A stretch of 64,000 nucleotides of DNA from UBA3478 sp036782715 (GTDB taxonomy: Bacteria > Bacteroidota > Bacteroidia > Flavobacteriales > Flavobacteriaceae): assembly GCA_036782715.1 (NCBI GenBank), contig DAIPYN010000003.1:1-64000 (forward strand), read 5' to 3'. The position numbers were made by a program, and so were the translations under genes. Every line of letters begins with the position of its first letter. The stretch's first letter is position 1. Shown one piece after another: positions 1 to 9,375 of the stretch. A model generated the notes under the pieces. That model did no database searches. It had not been told where the DNA came from and saw only the letters and a program-made list of their open reading frames with translations.

Positions 1-65
1 TAATTAATTAAAACATTTATGAAAACAAAAAAATTGCATGCGTTTAGTGCGCGGTAATTGTAGGG

Positions 66-2849
66 CTAAAAGGAGTGTATATACTCTGATAAGTTTTGCG
101 ATTTTTCGAGCCCTAACTTCTTTCTAACCCGATATCTTTTCATCTCTACACTCTTTAAACCAATATTCAGGAGCTCTGAAATCTCCTTGTTTGAAAGGTT
201 CAATCGTATATAAACCAGCAATCGCACTTCTTGCCTAGTTAATCCTTGATGGCGCTTATTCAAATTCGCAATAAACTCAAAGTCTAATTCGTTAAAAGCA
301 GATTCGAATTTGGTCCAATCGCTGTCATCCTCTAGTTGTTTATCGATTAAAGCTGTGATTTCCTCTACAGGTTTTTCAGATTTAGCCTTGCCTATTTGCG
401 CTTTCAAATCTTTAAGAAGGGCATTTCTTCTAATCTCCGCCTCATAAACCCCTGTTAGTTCTCGCTTTCTTAGTTCTAACTCGTTTTCAAGGTGTTTGTT
501 CTTCAGTTGACTAATTCGATTCTCCTCACGGAGCTGATTTGTTTCTAGCAGTCGTTCATTCTCTTCTCTGATCTTTCGTTCTCTTCTTTTATAGACCGCC
601 CTGACTAAAGCAGAGGCAACAAAAGATATGATAAGCCCTGTGAAAATAAGATAGAGCGTAAACTGTGCTGTTTGGTACCAAGGTTTATCAATTTCAAAAT
701 GAATCGGATGAGACGAGGCTAGTGTTTCTCCGCTGATGCCTATCGCTCTCGTAGAAAGAGAATAACTGCCTGGTTTCAAATTATAGTAGGTCTTAACCGT
801 GCTTGGTGAACGATCTGTGATCGTATCCCGCTCTGAGGTCAACTGATACTCATAAGTGGTAGGGTATCTCTCACTAAAACTAGGATGGGTGTATCTGACT
901 CTGATTGTAGATTCTTCGGCCTTTAGTAAGTGTAAATCTTCAGGTGAAAGACTTACAAATTCATCTTGCCGAGCAACCTCTAGGTTCAACAGCCAAATAG
1001 GGAAAGAGGCTGGCTCCTCATCCTTGAGGTTGGTGTCGAGTACTAAAAACCCGTCTTTTAATCCGATCAAATATTCATTACTGTCAATAGCATTAATATT
1101 CTCAAAGCCACTTACCCCAAATGATTTAAGTCGGGTTTCTGGCAAAAACTCCTCAATGGCCCTATAGTCCCCGGTATTTGTAACACGAAGACGAAGGATC
1201 TTATCTTTTGATAAGAATGAAACCTCATCAGGCCCATATGAATTTTGTGCAGGCCGAACGATGGGTTCTGGGACAAGGGCCGTAAGTTCTCGGTGATACC
1301 GCAGTGCTCCTTTCTCCACATTAAAAATCCCCTCAGAGCTCTTGTAATAAAGTTCTTCCTTCAATAAGAACAAGCTACTGGCCGTACCCAAAGCTGGAAT
1401 CTGTTTTTCAGATCGAATAACAAGATTATTCCAATCAAAATCGAGCAAGAAGACTCCAAGACTTTCGTAATTAACGACAATGACATCATCGAGGAGCTCT
1501 ACAAATCGTGATGGGGTGGTAAAGCCTTCGACCTTTTCAACTATAGGTTTACGGTTGGGTCGATAAATATAAACTCCGTTGTATCCGCCTAATACGAAAG
1601 AAGAAAACCCTTTAGAATCTATATGCTCGCTGGCACTCCAATAACCGGTCTGAGCGTCAACTAGCGAAGCTTTTGAGCCGTTTATTTTAAACAAACCTTT
1701 GTCGTGAAAACAATAAAGCTCGTTCCCTAAAGTCTTCAAGTTCCAGACCTGCCCTCTTGTGTCAGAAACAAATTCGAATTGACTTAATTTTTCATTGAAT
1801 ACATATAGGCCTTGGTTAGTTCCGATATATAAATTATCCCGAAAATTGGTGGCTGTGTATACCACTCCTATATCCTCAAAACCGAATCTGAATTCACTGA
1901 GATTAGAGTTGGGAATAAAGGATGCGACACCTTGGTCTAGGGCAACCCAAACCCTCCCTGTGATACTTTGAAATAACCCAAGTACGGTATTGTTGTTAAG
2001 CCCACTTCTTTTGTCTAAAACATATAACAAATTGCCTTCGGCATCATAGACATGAAGGCCTGAAGAAATAGTTCCAACGACCAGATATCCGTTCCTTAAT
2101 TGTAACAAATCATAGATCTGGTCTGAATTCTTTAGATCTACAAAAGGATTCGATTCTTTGACAAGCCCACCCTCATTTAGCCGAAAAGTCTCTCCAATTT
2201 CATTGACAAGAAATTGGGCCTCGTTGCGCTGGTAAATTCCTACAAACGCACTCGAAAGTTCTGGCAACTCAAAACGATAATACTCCCCTGAAGAAAACCT
2301 TATCGCGTCCTTCGAGGAGAAAAAATATAGATCTCCCCTGTAATTAAAAGATTCTGGGCGGTCTGATTCAAAAACAGTGCGCAGGATAAGTTGATTCTCT
2401 ATAACTTCATAAATGGCACGCTTCGACTGAAAAAAGAGTCGTTCGTCTAGCCGAGTAATGTTCCAGAACTCCTCTCCCACATCAATGTTTTGGTGCTCTA
2501 GACCTTTTATTTCGCTGTAATCTTCAAGTCCACGAGGGGTAATTTGGTAAAACCCTATACTCATAGATCCCCCTACGTATAATCGATCATCGACAACCTT
2601 TATAGAGCGAATATTTTGTGCGTTCGGAACAAAAACTGATTCCCATCGATTTCCATCAAACAACAGTACTCGCGACTGATTTGCAACAAACAGCATTCCG
2701 CTATCTGACTGCTCTATCGCCCAATTCTGGTTGTCTGCGCCATATTGCTCTGGCGGATAATTCTGAACTAAGGGTGTATACTGCGCCTCAGAAAACCCAG
2801 TAATCAAGAAAAAGAGTACTAACACAGACCTGGCTATTCGCTGTGTCAT
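66..2849 (-). CDS. Membrane-bound sensor-regulator: beta-propeller/Y_Y_Y ectodomain with LuxR-type HTH
   Basis: This is a one-protein signalling system spanning the inner membrane. A signal peptide is followed by a long beta-rich periplasmic region resembling the two-component-regulator propeller, then a Y_Y_Y-like domain. One membrane helix lies about 197 residues before the C-terminus. A charged coiled coil of about 70 residues follows, then a C-terminal LuxR-type helix-turn-helix (LTRQEVRLLVYIRLNLSNKE and what follows). No histidine-kinase or receiver domain is visible, so the ectodomain probably signals directly to the DNA-binding domain. I chose the ATG at 2849 because it gives a compact signal peptide (MTQRIARSVLVLFFLITGFS). 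An in-frame ATG at 2885 is possible and sits 13 bases after a TATCTTTA element. The gene is divergent from the Asp-box protein next to it. The ligand is unknown. Confidence 0.85.
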   Translation of the reverse strand: MTQRIARSVLVLFFLITGFSEAQYTPLVQNYPPEQYGADNQNWAIEQSDSGMLFVANQSRVLLFDGNRWESVFVPNAQNIRSIKVVDDRLYVGGSMSIGFYQITPRGLEDYSEIKGLEHQNIDVGEEFWNITRLDERLFFQSKRAIYEVIENQLILRTVFESDRPESFNYRGDLYFFSSKDAIRFSSGEYYRFELPELSSAFVGIYQRNEAQFLVNEIGETFRLNEGGLVKESNPFVDLKNSDQIYDLLQLRNGYLVVGTISSGLHVYDAEGNLLYVLDKRSGLNNNTVLGLFQSITGRVWVALDQGVASFIPNSNLSEFRFGFEDIGVVYTATNFRDNLYIGTNQGLYVFNEKLSQFEFVSDTRGQVWNLKTLGNELYCFHDKGLFKINGSKASLVDAQTGYWSASEHIDSKGFSSFVLGGYNGVYIYRPNRKPIVEKVEGFTTPSRFVELLDDVIVVNYESLGVFLLDFDWNNLVIRSEKQIPALGTASSLFLLKEELYYKSSEGIFNVEKGALRYHRELTALVPEPIVRPAQNSYGPDEVSFLSKDKILRLRVTNTGDYRAIEEFLPETRLKSFGVSGFENINAIDSNEYLIGLKDGFLVLDTNLKDEEPASFPIWLLNLEVARQDEFVSLSPEDLHLLKAEESTIRVRYTHPSFSERYPTTYEYQLTSERDTITDRSPSTVKTYYNLKPGSYSLSTRAIGISGETLASSHPIHFEIDKPWYQTAQFTLYLIFTGLIISFVASALVRAVYKRRERKIREENERLLETNQLREENRISQLKNKHLENELELRKRELTGVYEAEIRRNALLKDLKAQIGKAKSEKPVEEITALIDKQLEDDSDWTKFESAFNELDFEFIANLNKRHQGLTRQEVRLLVYIRLNLSNKEISELLNIGLKSVEMKRYRVRKKLGLEKSQNLSEYIHSF

Positions 2850-2898
2850 ACCAATTGAAAATCCTATTTTAGAGGGTATAACCATAGATTAAGATCCA

Positions 2899-2906
2899 TA
2901 AAGATA
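2899..2906 (-). promoter_or_regulatory. Possible -7 element (TATCTTTA) for the LuxR-type regulator
   Basis: On the minus strand TATCTTTA matches the Bacteroidota TAnnTTTG element in seven of eight positions. It lies in the short divergent gap with the Asp-box gene. If used, it would favour the upstream ATG at 2885. No clear -33 TTG is seen. Confidence 0.3.
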
Positions 2907-2910
2907 TCCT

Positions 2911-5721
2911 ATGAAATTCAGTATCCAAGCAATTGTAAGCAAAGCTGTTAGTAATTTTTTGCTTTTATTATCCGTATCTGCCCTTTATGCTCAAGAGCCA
3001 TCAACTGCTCCACAGCTAGAAAATATTGGGCCTAGCATTATGAGCGGGAGAGTCGTTGATTTAGAAGTTAACCCTGAAGACCCGACAGAGTTTTATGTAG
3101 CCTATGCCTCAGGAGGACTATGGCATACCACTGATAACGGAACCACATTTACTCCTATTTTCGACAACGCCCCTACACAAAACATCGGAGATATTGCCAT
3201 GCATTGGGAGTCTCGCACCCTTTATGTAGGTACAGGAGAAAACAATTCTTCTCGATCGTCTTATGCCGGTATCGGAATGTTCAAAACCACCACTAATGGA
3301 GAAACCTGGGAACATATTGGGCTCGAAGACAGCCATCATGTCGGTAGAATTGTCATCAACCCTAACGACCCCAATCATGTCTTAGTGGGGGTAATTGGGC
3401 ACCTTTACACGCCAAATAAAGAACGTGGTGTCTTTGTGTCTTCTGATGGAGGAAAAACCTGGGAAAACTCTCTTTATATCAACGAAAACACGGGAGTTAT
3501 CGACTTGGCAGCTACCGAAGATTTCAGCACTATCTATGCAGCAAGCTGGCAACGAGATCGTAAGGCTTGGAATTTTGAAGGCTCAGGTGAAGGGTCTGGC
3601 ATTTATAAAAGTGAAGACCAGGGACGCTCCTGGACCCTTCTTACCACTGAAGACAGCGGATTCCCAACCGGAAGTGGTGTGGGTAGAATCGGGCTTTCGG
3701 TATTTGATGACCAAACCTTGTACGCGGTTCATGACAGTCAATTCAGAAGAAAATCGTCTCAGAGAAAACCTTCGAAGAACGATGCGCTCACCAAAGATCA
3801 ATTCAAAACGTTAAACGTAAAAGAATTCTTGGCCCTTAGTGACAAGGCGCTTAATGAGTTTTTAAAATCGAATGGATTTCAAGAAAAATACCGTGCTCAA
3901 AACGTGAAACAACTCGTTCGTGATGGCGTGGCAAAACCTTCAGATATCGCACTTTATCTTGAAGACGCGAACGCCATGCTATTTGACACTCCTGTCATTG
4001 GAGCAGAAGTTTACCGATCAGATGACGCCGGTAAAACCTGGAGTAAAACCCACGACGATTATATTGATGGCCTATTCTACAGCTACGGGTATTATTTTGC
4101 CCAAGTACGTGTGGATCCTTCTGATGTAAACAACCTTTATCTAGCAGGGGTTCCGCTGATTCAATCGAAAGATGGTGGTAAAACCTTTCAATCGATCGAC
4201 AAAGAAAACGTCCACTCTGACCACCATGCGCTTTGGATCAACCCAGATAGACCCGGTCACCTAATCAATGGTAATGACGGAGGTGTTAATATTACCTATG
4301 ACGACGGAGAGAACTGGACAGTCAATAACAGTCCAAGTGTAGGGCAGTTTTACGCTATACAAGTTGACCACCAAAAACCTTACAATGTATATGGAGGATT
4401 GCAAGACAATGGGGTTTGGATGGCTTCAAACACAGCCTCTGAAAACAGAAGATGGCTATCTACTGGGCACAACCCATGGACTAGGCTATTAGGTGGTGAT
4501 GGGATGCAGGTTGAAGTTCACCGTGAAAACTCTTCTATCGTATTTACAGGGTTCCAATTTGGTAATTACTATCGAATCGAATCAGGCAAGCGTAAGGCCA
4601 TTACCCCTAAACACGAACTTGGAGAAGCTCCATACCGATTTAACTGGCAGACCCCTATTCTTCTGTCTTCACACCACCCTGATGTACTTTACCTAGGCAG
4701 CAACAAGCTTCACCGTTCTTTTGACCTCGGAGAAACTTGGACTACCTTATCTCCAGATCTGACCAAAGGAGGCAGAAAAGGAAATGTTGCTTACGGAACA
4801 CTAACCACCATTAGCGAATCTCCACTTCAATTCGGGCTTATTTACACAGGAAGCGATGATGGTCAAATTCACGTCACCAAAGATGGAGGAGCTTCTTGGC
4901 AACTCATCTCTGGTTCATTAACCGAAGGGCAGGGCGAGGATCTTTGGGTAAGTAGAGTTTTTGCTTCAAATCATAAGAAATCTCGGGTATACATCTCTCT
5001 AAACGGTTATCGAAATGATGACTTCACGCCTTATCTCTTTGTCAGCGAAGACTATGGAGCAACTTGGGAAGCCATTGATTCGGGGCTCCCTATGCAGCCT
5101 ATCAATGTTGTGATTGAAGACCCACACAATGAAGAGCTTCTTTTCGTTGGTAATGATCACGGGCTATACGCCGGTCTTCATCGAGGAAAACACTGGATAC
5201 CTTTTAATGAAGGAATGCCAGCGGTGGCTGTTCACGATTTAAAAATTCAACCAGAAGCTAAAGATCTAGTGGTCGGAACTCATGGTAGAAGTATTTACAA
5301 AGTCAATATTTCAGAGTTAGAAGAATTAGACTCCTCAATATTAGAGTCAAGCATTCACTTATTCGCTCCAGAAAAAATAAGAGCCTCAAGTCGATGGGGA
5401 AGAAGTTGGTCTACCTTCGGGGCTCCGTACATCCCATCAACCCCTATAAAATGGTATCAAAACCAGGCAGGCCCTGCCCATATAACGGTAGAATTAGAAG
5501 GTGCAACGGCCTTTACAATCGAAGTTCAAGGAACCAAAGGTTTACAAGTGTGGTCATATTCGTTGAATCTCGATAAGGATTTGGTAAAAAGCTTTGAAAA
5601 GAAATCGAAAAAGTCACTAAAAGCAGCTTCTGATGGAACTTACTATCTCCCAAAAGGAAACTATACCTTGCAAATTGCTAGTGGAGCAGCTGAAAGTAAG
5701 CAACCCCTAATCATTGAATAA
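2911..5721 (+). CDS. Secreted Asp-box (BNR/sortilin-like) beta-propeller protein
   Basis: The N-terminus is a signal peptide ending near ALYAQ, so the protein is exported. At least eight Asp-box turns (S/T-x-D-x-G-x-T/S-W type, such as DGGKTWEN, DQGRSWTLL, KDGGKTFQSI, DDGENWTVN, DLGETWTTL, KDGGASWQLI, EDYGATWEAI) are spread over roughly residues 90-720. This is the layout of VPS10/sortilin-type or BNR-repeat propellers. A smaller beta-rich domain with no recognised motif fills the C-terminal 150 residues. Asp-boxes are structural, so no enzyme activity can be read from them. An insert rich in lysine and leucine near residues 285-345 interrupts the repeats. The gene stands alone with its own terminator and is divergent from a sensor-regulator, which may control it. 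Confidence 0.85.
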   Translation: MKFSIQAIVSKAVSNFLLLLSVSALYAQEPSTAPQLENIGPSIMSGRVVDLEVNPEDPTEFYVAYASGGLWHTTDNGTTFTPIFDNAPTQNIGDIAMHWESRTLYVGTGENNSSRSSYAGIGMFKTTTNGETWEHIGLEDSHHVGRIVINPNDPNHVLVGVIGHLYTPNKERGVFVSSDGGKTWENSLYINENTGVIDLAATEDFSTIYAASWQRDRKAWNFEGSGEGSGIYKSEDQGRSWTLLTTEDSGFPTGSGVGRIGLSVFDDQTLYAVHDSQFRRKSSQRKPSKNDALTKDQFKTLNVKEFLALSDKALNEFLKSNGFQEKYRAQNVKQLVRDGVAKPSDIALYLEDANAMLFDTPVIGAEVYRSDDAGKTWSKTHDDYIDGLFYSYGYYFAQVRVDPSDVNNLYLAGVPLIQSKDGGKTFQSIDKENVHSDHHALWINPDRPGHLINGNDGGVNITYDDGENWTVNNSPSVGQFYAIQVDHQKPYNVYGGLQDNGVWMASNTASENRRWLSTGHNPWTRLLGGDGMQVEVHRENSSIVFTGFQFGNYYRIESGKRKAITPKHELGEAPYRFNWQTPILLSSHHPDVLYLGSNKLHRSFDLGETWTTLSPDLTKGGRKGNVAYGTLTTISESPLQFGLIYTGSDDGQIHVTKDGGASWQLISGSLTEGQGEDLWVSRVFASNHKKSRVYISLNGYRNDDFTPYLFVSEDYGATWEAIDSGLPMQPINVVIEDPHNEELLFVGNDHGLYAGLHRGKHWIPFNEGMPAVAVHDLKIQPEAKDLVVGTHGRSIYKVNISELEELDSSILESSIHLFAPEKIRASSRWGRSWSTFGAPYIPSTPIKWYQNQAGPAHITVELEGATAFTIEVQGTKGLQVWSYSLNLDKDLVKSFEKKSKKSLKAASDGTYYLPKGNYTLQIASGAAESKQPLIIE

Positions 5722-5738
5722 AAAATTCTATTTCGCTT

Positions 5739-5767
5739 AAAAAGAGAGGGTTACGCCCTCTCTTTTT
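5739..5767 (+). terminator. Rho-independent terminator after the Asp-box gene
   Basis: A 12-base stem (AAAAAGAGAGGG pairing with CCCTCTCTTTTT) with the five-base loop TTACG ends in a T run. It lies 17 bases after the stop codon at 5721. Confidence 0.9.
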
Positions 5768-5838
5768 GGTTTGTACGAAAACTAAATATTAAGAATTGTT
5801 CTAAATATTTAAGTATTTGGCGTTAAAATGTATAGTCG

Positions 5839-5869
5839 TTGTAGAATATCTCATCGGTACGTACCTTTG
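5839..5869 (+). promoter_or_regulatory. Promoter of the sdhCAB operon (TTG-N20-TACCTTTG)
   Basis: TTG at 5839-5841 and TACCTTTG at 5862-5869 are 20 bases apart, which is ideal for the housekeeping sigma factor of Bacteroidota. Transcription would begin near 5874. The ATG at 5828 therefore lies upstream of the promoter and the real sdhC start is 5906. Confidence 0.75.
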
Positions 5870-5905
5870 CATGGTAATTTTTTAAGCGTTAAAACTAGAC
5901 TCTTT

Positions 5906-6562
5906 ATGTTCAGTTCTTCATTATTACGCAAGGTGGTTATGGCCCTGTCTGGGTTATTTCTCATCTCGTTTTTAGCCTTACACTTGGCCATCAATCTAGC
6001 CTCTGTCTTTTCAGAGGAACTCTACAATACTTGGTCTCACTTCATGGGATACAACCCGGTGGTACAATTTGTTCTTCAGCCCGTCCTGGTTGGGGGTGTC
6101 ATTCTGCACTTTGTGATGGGGTTTGTGCTCGAAGCACAAAACCGTAAAGCTCGTGGGCCTGTTGGTTACAAAGAAAGCTCGAAAGGCACTAATAGCAGTT
6201 GGCTGTCAAGAAATATGCTACTATCTGGAGGTGTTGTTCTTGCCTTTATTGGTCTTCACATGTACGACTTTTGGTTACACGAGATGATCTACAAGTATGT
6301 AGAATCTAATCCGATAGACACTACTCGATATTACGGGTTTACCGTTGAGCTGTTTGATCTAACAAGAACGGTCATTTATTCGGTAGCGTTTGTTTTATTG
6401 GGAATGCACCTTTATCACGGTTTTGCTTCTTCAATGCAAACCATTGGTTTTGACAACAAATATGGTAAAGCCATTCAAGCCTTTGCGAAGGCGTATGCAG
6501 TAGTCATTCCTGCCGGTTTTATCTTCATCGCAGTATATCACTTCTTAAATCCGATACAATAG
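5906..6562 (+). CDS. sdhC: Succinate dehydrogenase cytochrome b subunit
   Basis: This is the membrane anchor that passes electrons from succinate oxidation to the quinone pool. The 218-residue protein has about five membrane helices. Histidines suited to haem ligation lie in LALHLAINL, HFVMG, GLHMYDF and LLGMHLYHG, as in the di-haem, single-anchor (type B) enzymes that normally use menaquinone. The start MFSSSLLRK was chosen because an upstream ATG at 5828 precedes the promoter, and because family members begin with this S-S-x-x-R-K-x-x-M pattern. It is the first gene of sdhCAB, with a one-base gap to sdhA. Confidence 0.93.
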   Translation: MFSSSLLRKVVMALSGLFLISFLALHLAINLASVFSEELYNTWSHFMGYNPVVQFVLQPVLVGGVILHFVMGFVLEAQNRKARGPVGYKESSKGTNSSWLSRNMLLSGGVVLAFIGLHMYDFWLHEMIYKYVESNPIDTTRYYGFTVELFDLTRTVIYSVAFVLLGMHLYHGFASSMQTIGFDNKYGKAIQAFAKAYAVVIPAGFIFIAVYHFLNPIQ

Positions 6563-6563
6563 T

Positions 6564-8567
6564 ATGGCAAAGCTAGAATCAAGAGTTCCTAATGGCCCAT
6601 TAGCCGAGAAGTGGAGCAAGCATAAAAATGATATTCGCCTGGTTAACCCAGCGAACAAAAGAAATATTGACATCATCGTTGTTGGTACCGGTCTTGCAGG
6701 AGCTTCGGCTTCAGCTTCATTGGCTGAACTAGGATATAATGTAAAAACATTCTGCTACCAAGATTCGCCAAGAAGAGCCCACTCGATTGCGGCACAAGGT
6801 GGAGTTAACGCTGCCAAAAACTATCAAGGTGATGGTGACTCGGTTTATCGTTTATTCTACGACACCATAAAAGGGGGGGACTATCGTTCGCGAGAAGCTA
6901 ACGTTCACCGCCTTGCTGAGGTATCCACCAATATTATTGACCAGTGTGTTGCACAAGGGGTTCCCTTCGCTCGTGAATACGGTGGGTTACTTGATAACCG
7001 CTCTTTCGGAGGAGTTCAAGTTTCAAGAACCTTCTACGCTAAAGGACAGACTGGGCAGCAACTTTTATTAGGGGCTTATTCAGCAATGAACCGCCAAATA
7101 CAACGTGGTAAGATCAAATCTTACACGCGTCATGAAATGTTAGATCTCGTTTTAGTTGACGGAAAAGCTCGCGGGATCATCGCTCGTAACCTTGTTACCG
7201 GTGAGTTAGAAAGACATTCTGCTCATGCGATAGTACTTGCGACTGGTGGATACGGAAACGTCTTCTATCTATCGACCTACTGTATGGGGGCTAATGTAAT
7301 GGCTGCTTGGAGAGCACACCGAAGAGGAGCTCACTTTGCCAACCCTTGCTTTACACAAATTCACCCAACTTGTATCCCTGTTTCAGGAGACCACCAATCA
7401 AAGCTTACTCTGATGTCTGAGTCACTGAGAAATGATGGACGTATTTGGGTACCTAAAAAACTAGAAGATGCAAAGGCTATTCGAGAAGGTAAGTTAAAAC
7501 CAACTGATTTGGCCGAAGAAGATAGAGATTACTACCTAGAGCGCAGATATCCTGCATTCGGTAACCTTGTTCCTCGCGATGTAGCTTCTAGAGCTGCAAA
7601 AGAGCGTTGCGATGCTGGGTTCGGAGTAAATAAAACCGGAGAAGCGGTTTACCTTGATTTTGATTCTGCAATCATGCGATATGGCCGTGAAAAAGCCAAC
7701 ACCATGGGTCTAAAAGACGCTGATGACAAAAAGGTAAGAGCGCTCGGTGAGGCAATCGTAGAAGCCAAGTATGGTAACCTTTTCCAGATGTACGAGAAAA
7801 TCGTAAACGAGAACCCGTATAAAACACCGATGAAGATTTATCCGGCGGTACACTATGCAATGGGAGGGCTTTGGGTAGATTACAACCTGATGACCTCTGT
7901 TCCTGGTTGCTACGCTGCAGGAGAAGCTAACTTTAGTGATCACGGAGCTAACCGTCTTGGGGCATCTGCACTGATGCAGGGTCTGGCTGACGGATACTTC
8001 GTTCTTCCTTACACGATCGGTGACTATCTAGCAGACGACATTCAGACAGGATCAATCTCAACCGACTTGCCTGAGTTCGAAGCTGCGGAGAAAGAAGTAA
8101 AAGAACGTCTCGAGAAGTTAATGTCAGGTTCAGGAAAACACTCTGTAGACTATTACCACAAGAAGCTTGGAAAAATCATGTGGAATAAGTGCGGTATGTC
8201 TCGAAATGAACAGGGACTAAAAGAGGCTATCAAAGAAATCGCTGAACTTCGCGAAGACTTCTATAAAAACGTAAGAATCCCCGGTGAGCTAAACGCGATG
8301 AACTCTGAGTTAGAAAAAGCACACAGAGTTGCCGACTTCTTAGAGCTAGGAGAGCTTTTCGCAGTCGATGCTTTAAACCGTAATGAATCTTGCGGAGGTC
8401 ACTTTAGAGAAGAGTACCAAACCGAAGAAGGAGAGGCTCTAAGAGATGATGAAAATTATCGCTATGTAGCCGCTTGGGAATACACTGGAGTTCCTAGTGA
8501 AGCAAAACTTCACAAGGAAGAACTAGTTTATGAAAACATTGAATTGAAAACACGATCTTACAAATAA
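6564..8567 (+). CDS. sdhA: Succinate dehydrogenase/fumarate reductase flavoprotein subunit
   Basis: This is the catalytic subunit that oxidises succinate to fumarate with covalent FAD. The dinucleotide-binding loop GTGLAG is at residues 41-46. The flavin-attachment histidine is H73 in HSIAAQGG. The family's substrate-site segments follow, including FTQIHPTCIPV and HYAMGGLWVD. The 667-residue length fits the long flavoproteins of type B enzymes. It sits between sdhC and sdhB with gaps of one and four bases, so the three are translated from one message. Confidence 0.97.
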   Translation: MAKLESRVPNGPLAEKWSKHKNDIRLVNPANKRNIDIIVVGTGLAGASASASLAELGYNVKTFCYQDSPRRAHSIAAQGGVNAAKNYQGDGDSVYRLFYDTIKGGDYRSREANVHRLAEVSTNIIDQCVAQGVPFAREYGGLLDNRSFGGVQVSRTFYAKGQTGQQLLLGAYSAMNRQIQRGKIKSYTRHEMLDLVLVDGKARGIIARNLVTGELERHSAHAIVLATGGYGNVFYLSTYCMGANVMAAWRAHRRGAHFANPCFTQIHPTCIPVSGDHQSKLTLMSESLRNDGRIWVPKKLEDAKAIREGKLKPTDLAEEDRDYYLERRYPAFGNLVPRDVASRAAKERCDAGFGVNKTGEAVYLDFDSAIMRYGREKANTMGLKDADDKKVRALGEAIVEAKYGNLFQMYEKIVNENPYKTPMKIYPAVHYAMGGLWVDYNLMTSVPGCYAAGEANFSDHGANRLGASALMQGLADGYFVLPYTIGDYLADDIQTGSISTDLPEFEAAEKEVKERLEKLMSGSGKHSVDYYHKKLGKIMWNKCGMSRNEQGLKEAIKEIAELREDFYKNVRIPGELNAMNSELEKAHRVADFLELGELFAVDALNRNESCGGHFREEYQTEEGEALRDDENYRYVAAWEYTGVPSEAKLHKEELVYENIELKTRSYK

Positions 8568-8571
8568 GGCT

Positions 8572-9318
8572 ATGAAAATTCATCTTAACGTTTGGCGTCA
8601 GAAAAACGCACAAACCAACGGAAATTTCGAAACGTATGACCTTGACAATATCAGCGAGGACATGTCGTTCTTAGAAATGCTAGACGTTCTAAACGAAGGT
8701 CTAATTAACGACGGCAAAGAGCCTGTGGTATTCGACCACGATTGTCGTGAAGGTATTTGTGGAACTTGCTCAATGGTAATTAATGGTAAGCCACACGGGC
8801 CACAAAAGCAAACCACCACCTGTCAGCTTCATATGAGAAGCTTTAAAGATGGTGATCACATTACTATCGAGCCGTTTAGAGCTGGAGCTTTCCCTGTAAT
8901 TAAAGATTTAATGGTAGATAGATCTGCCTTTGATCGCATACAGCAAGCTGGAGGATACATCTCTGTAAACACCTCAGGACGCCCAGTAGACGCCAACGCT
9001 ATTCCTGTCGAAAAGGAAAAGGCAGACGCTTCTTTCAATGCAGCGACCTGTATCGGATGTGGAGCCTGTGTAGCAGCTTGTAAAAATGCTTCAGCAATGC
9101 TTTTCACCTCGGCCAAAGTCTCTCAATATGCGTTATTACCACAAGGACGCGTTGAAGCTACTACTCGCGTTTTAAACATGGTGAAGCAGATGGATCTAGA
9201 AGGATTCGGTAACTGTACCAATACTGGTGCTTGTGAAATCGAATGTCCGAAAGGAATCTCTTTGGAGAATATCGCACGAATGAATCGCGAATATCTTAGT
9301 GCAAGTATCAAAGGATAA
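8572..9318 (+). CDS. sdhB: Succinate dehydrogenase iron-sulfur subunit
   Basis: This is the electron-transfer subunit linking the flavoprotein to the membrane anchor. An N-terminal plant-type ferredoxin domain carries the [2Fe-2S] cysteines in CREGICGTC and a later TTTC. The C-terminal half carries CIGCGACVAAC and CTNTGACEIECPKG, the cysteine sets for the [4Fe-4S] and [3Fe-4S] clusters. The 248-residue length is normal. It is the last gene of sdhCAB, followed at once by a strong terminator. Confidence 0.97.
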   Translation: MKIHLNVWRQKNAQTNGNFETYDLDNISEDMSFLEMLDVLNEGLINDGKEPVVFDHDCREGICGTCSMVINGKPHGPQKQTTTCQLHMRSFKDGDHITIEPFRAGAFPVIKDLMVDRSAFDRIQQAGGYISVNTSGRPVDANAIPVEKEKADASFNAATCIGCGACVAACKNASAMLFTSAKVSQYALLPQGRVEATTRVLNMVKQMDLEGFGNCTNTGACEIECPKGISLENIARMNREYLSASIKG

Positions 9319-9338
9319 TTCTCCTTTAGTATAGATAT

Positions 9339-9369
9339 AAAAAAGGCCGCTTAAAAGCGGCCTTTTTTT
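9339..9369. terminator. Bidirectional terminator between sdhB and accC
   Basis: GGCCGC and GCGGCC form the core stem around TTAAAA, with A and T runs on both sides, so it can stop transcription arriving from either strand. It lies between two convergent operons. Confidence 0.9.
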
Positions 9370-9375
9370 GTTTGG

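Noticed and set aside
1..65. A gene or RNA in the first 65 bases
   Set aside because: The stretch is short, AT-rich and shows no reading frame or hairpin worth reporting.
5828..5905. Upstream ATG extending sdhC by 26 residues
   Set aside because: It lies upstream of the TTG-N20-TACCTTTG promoter, and the extra residues are unlike any SdhC N-terminus.
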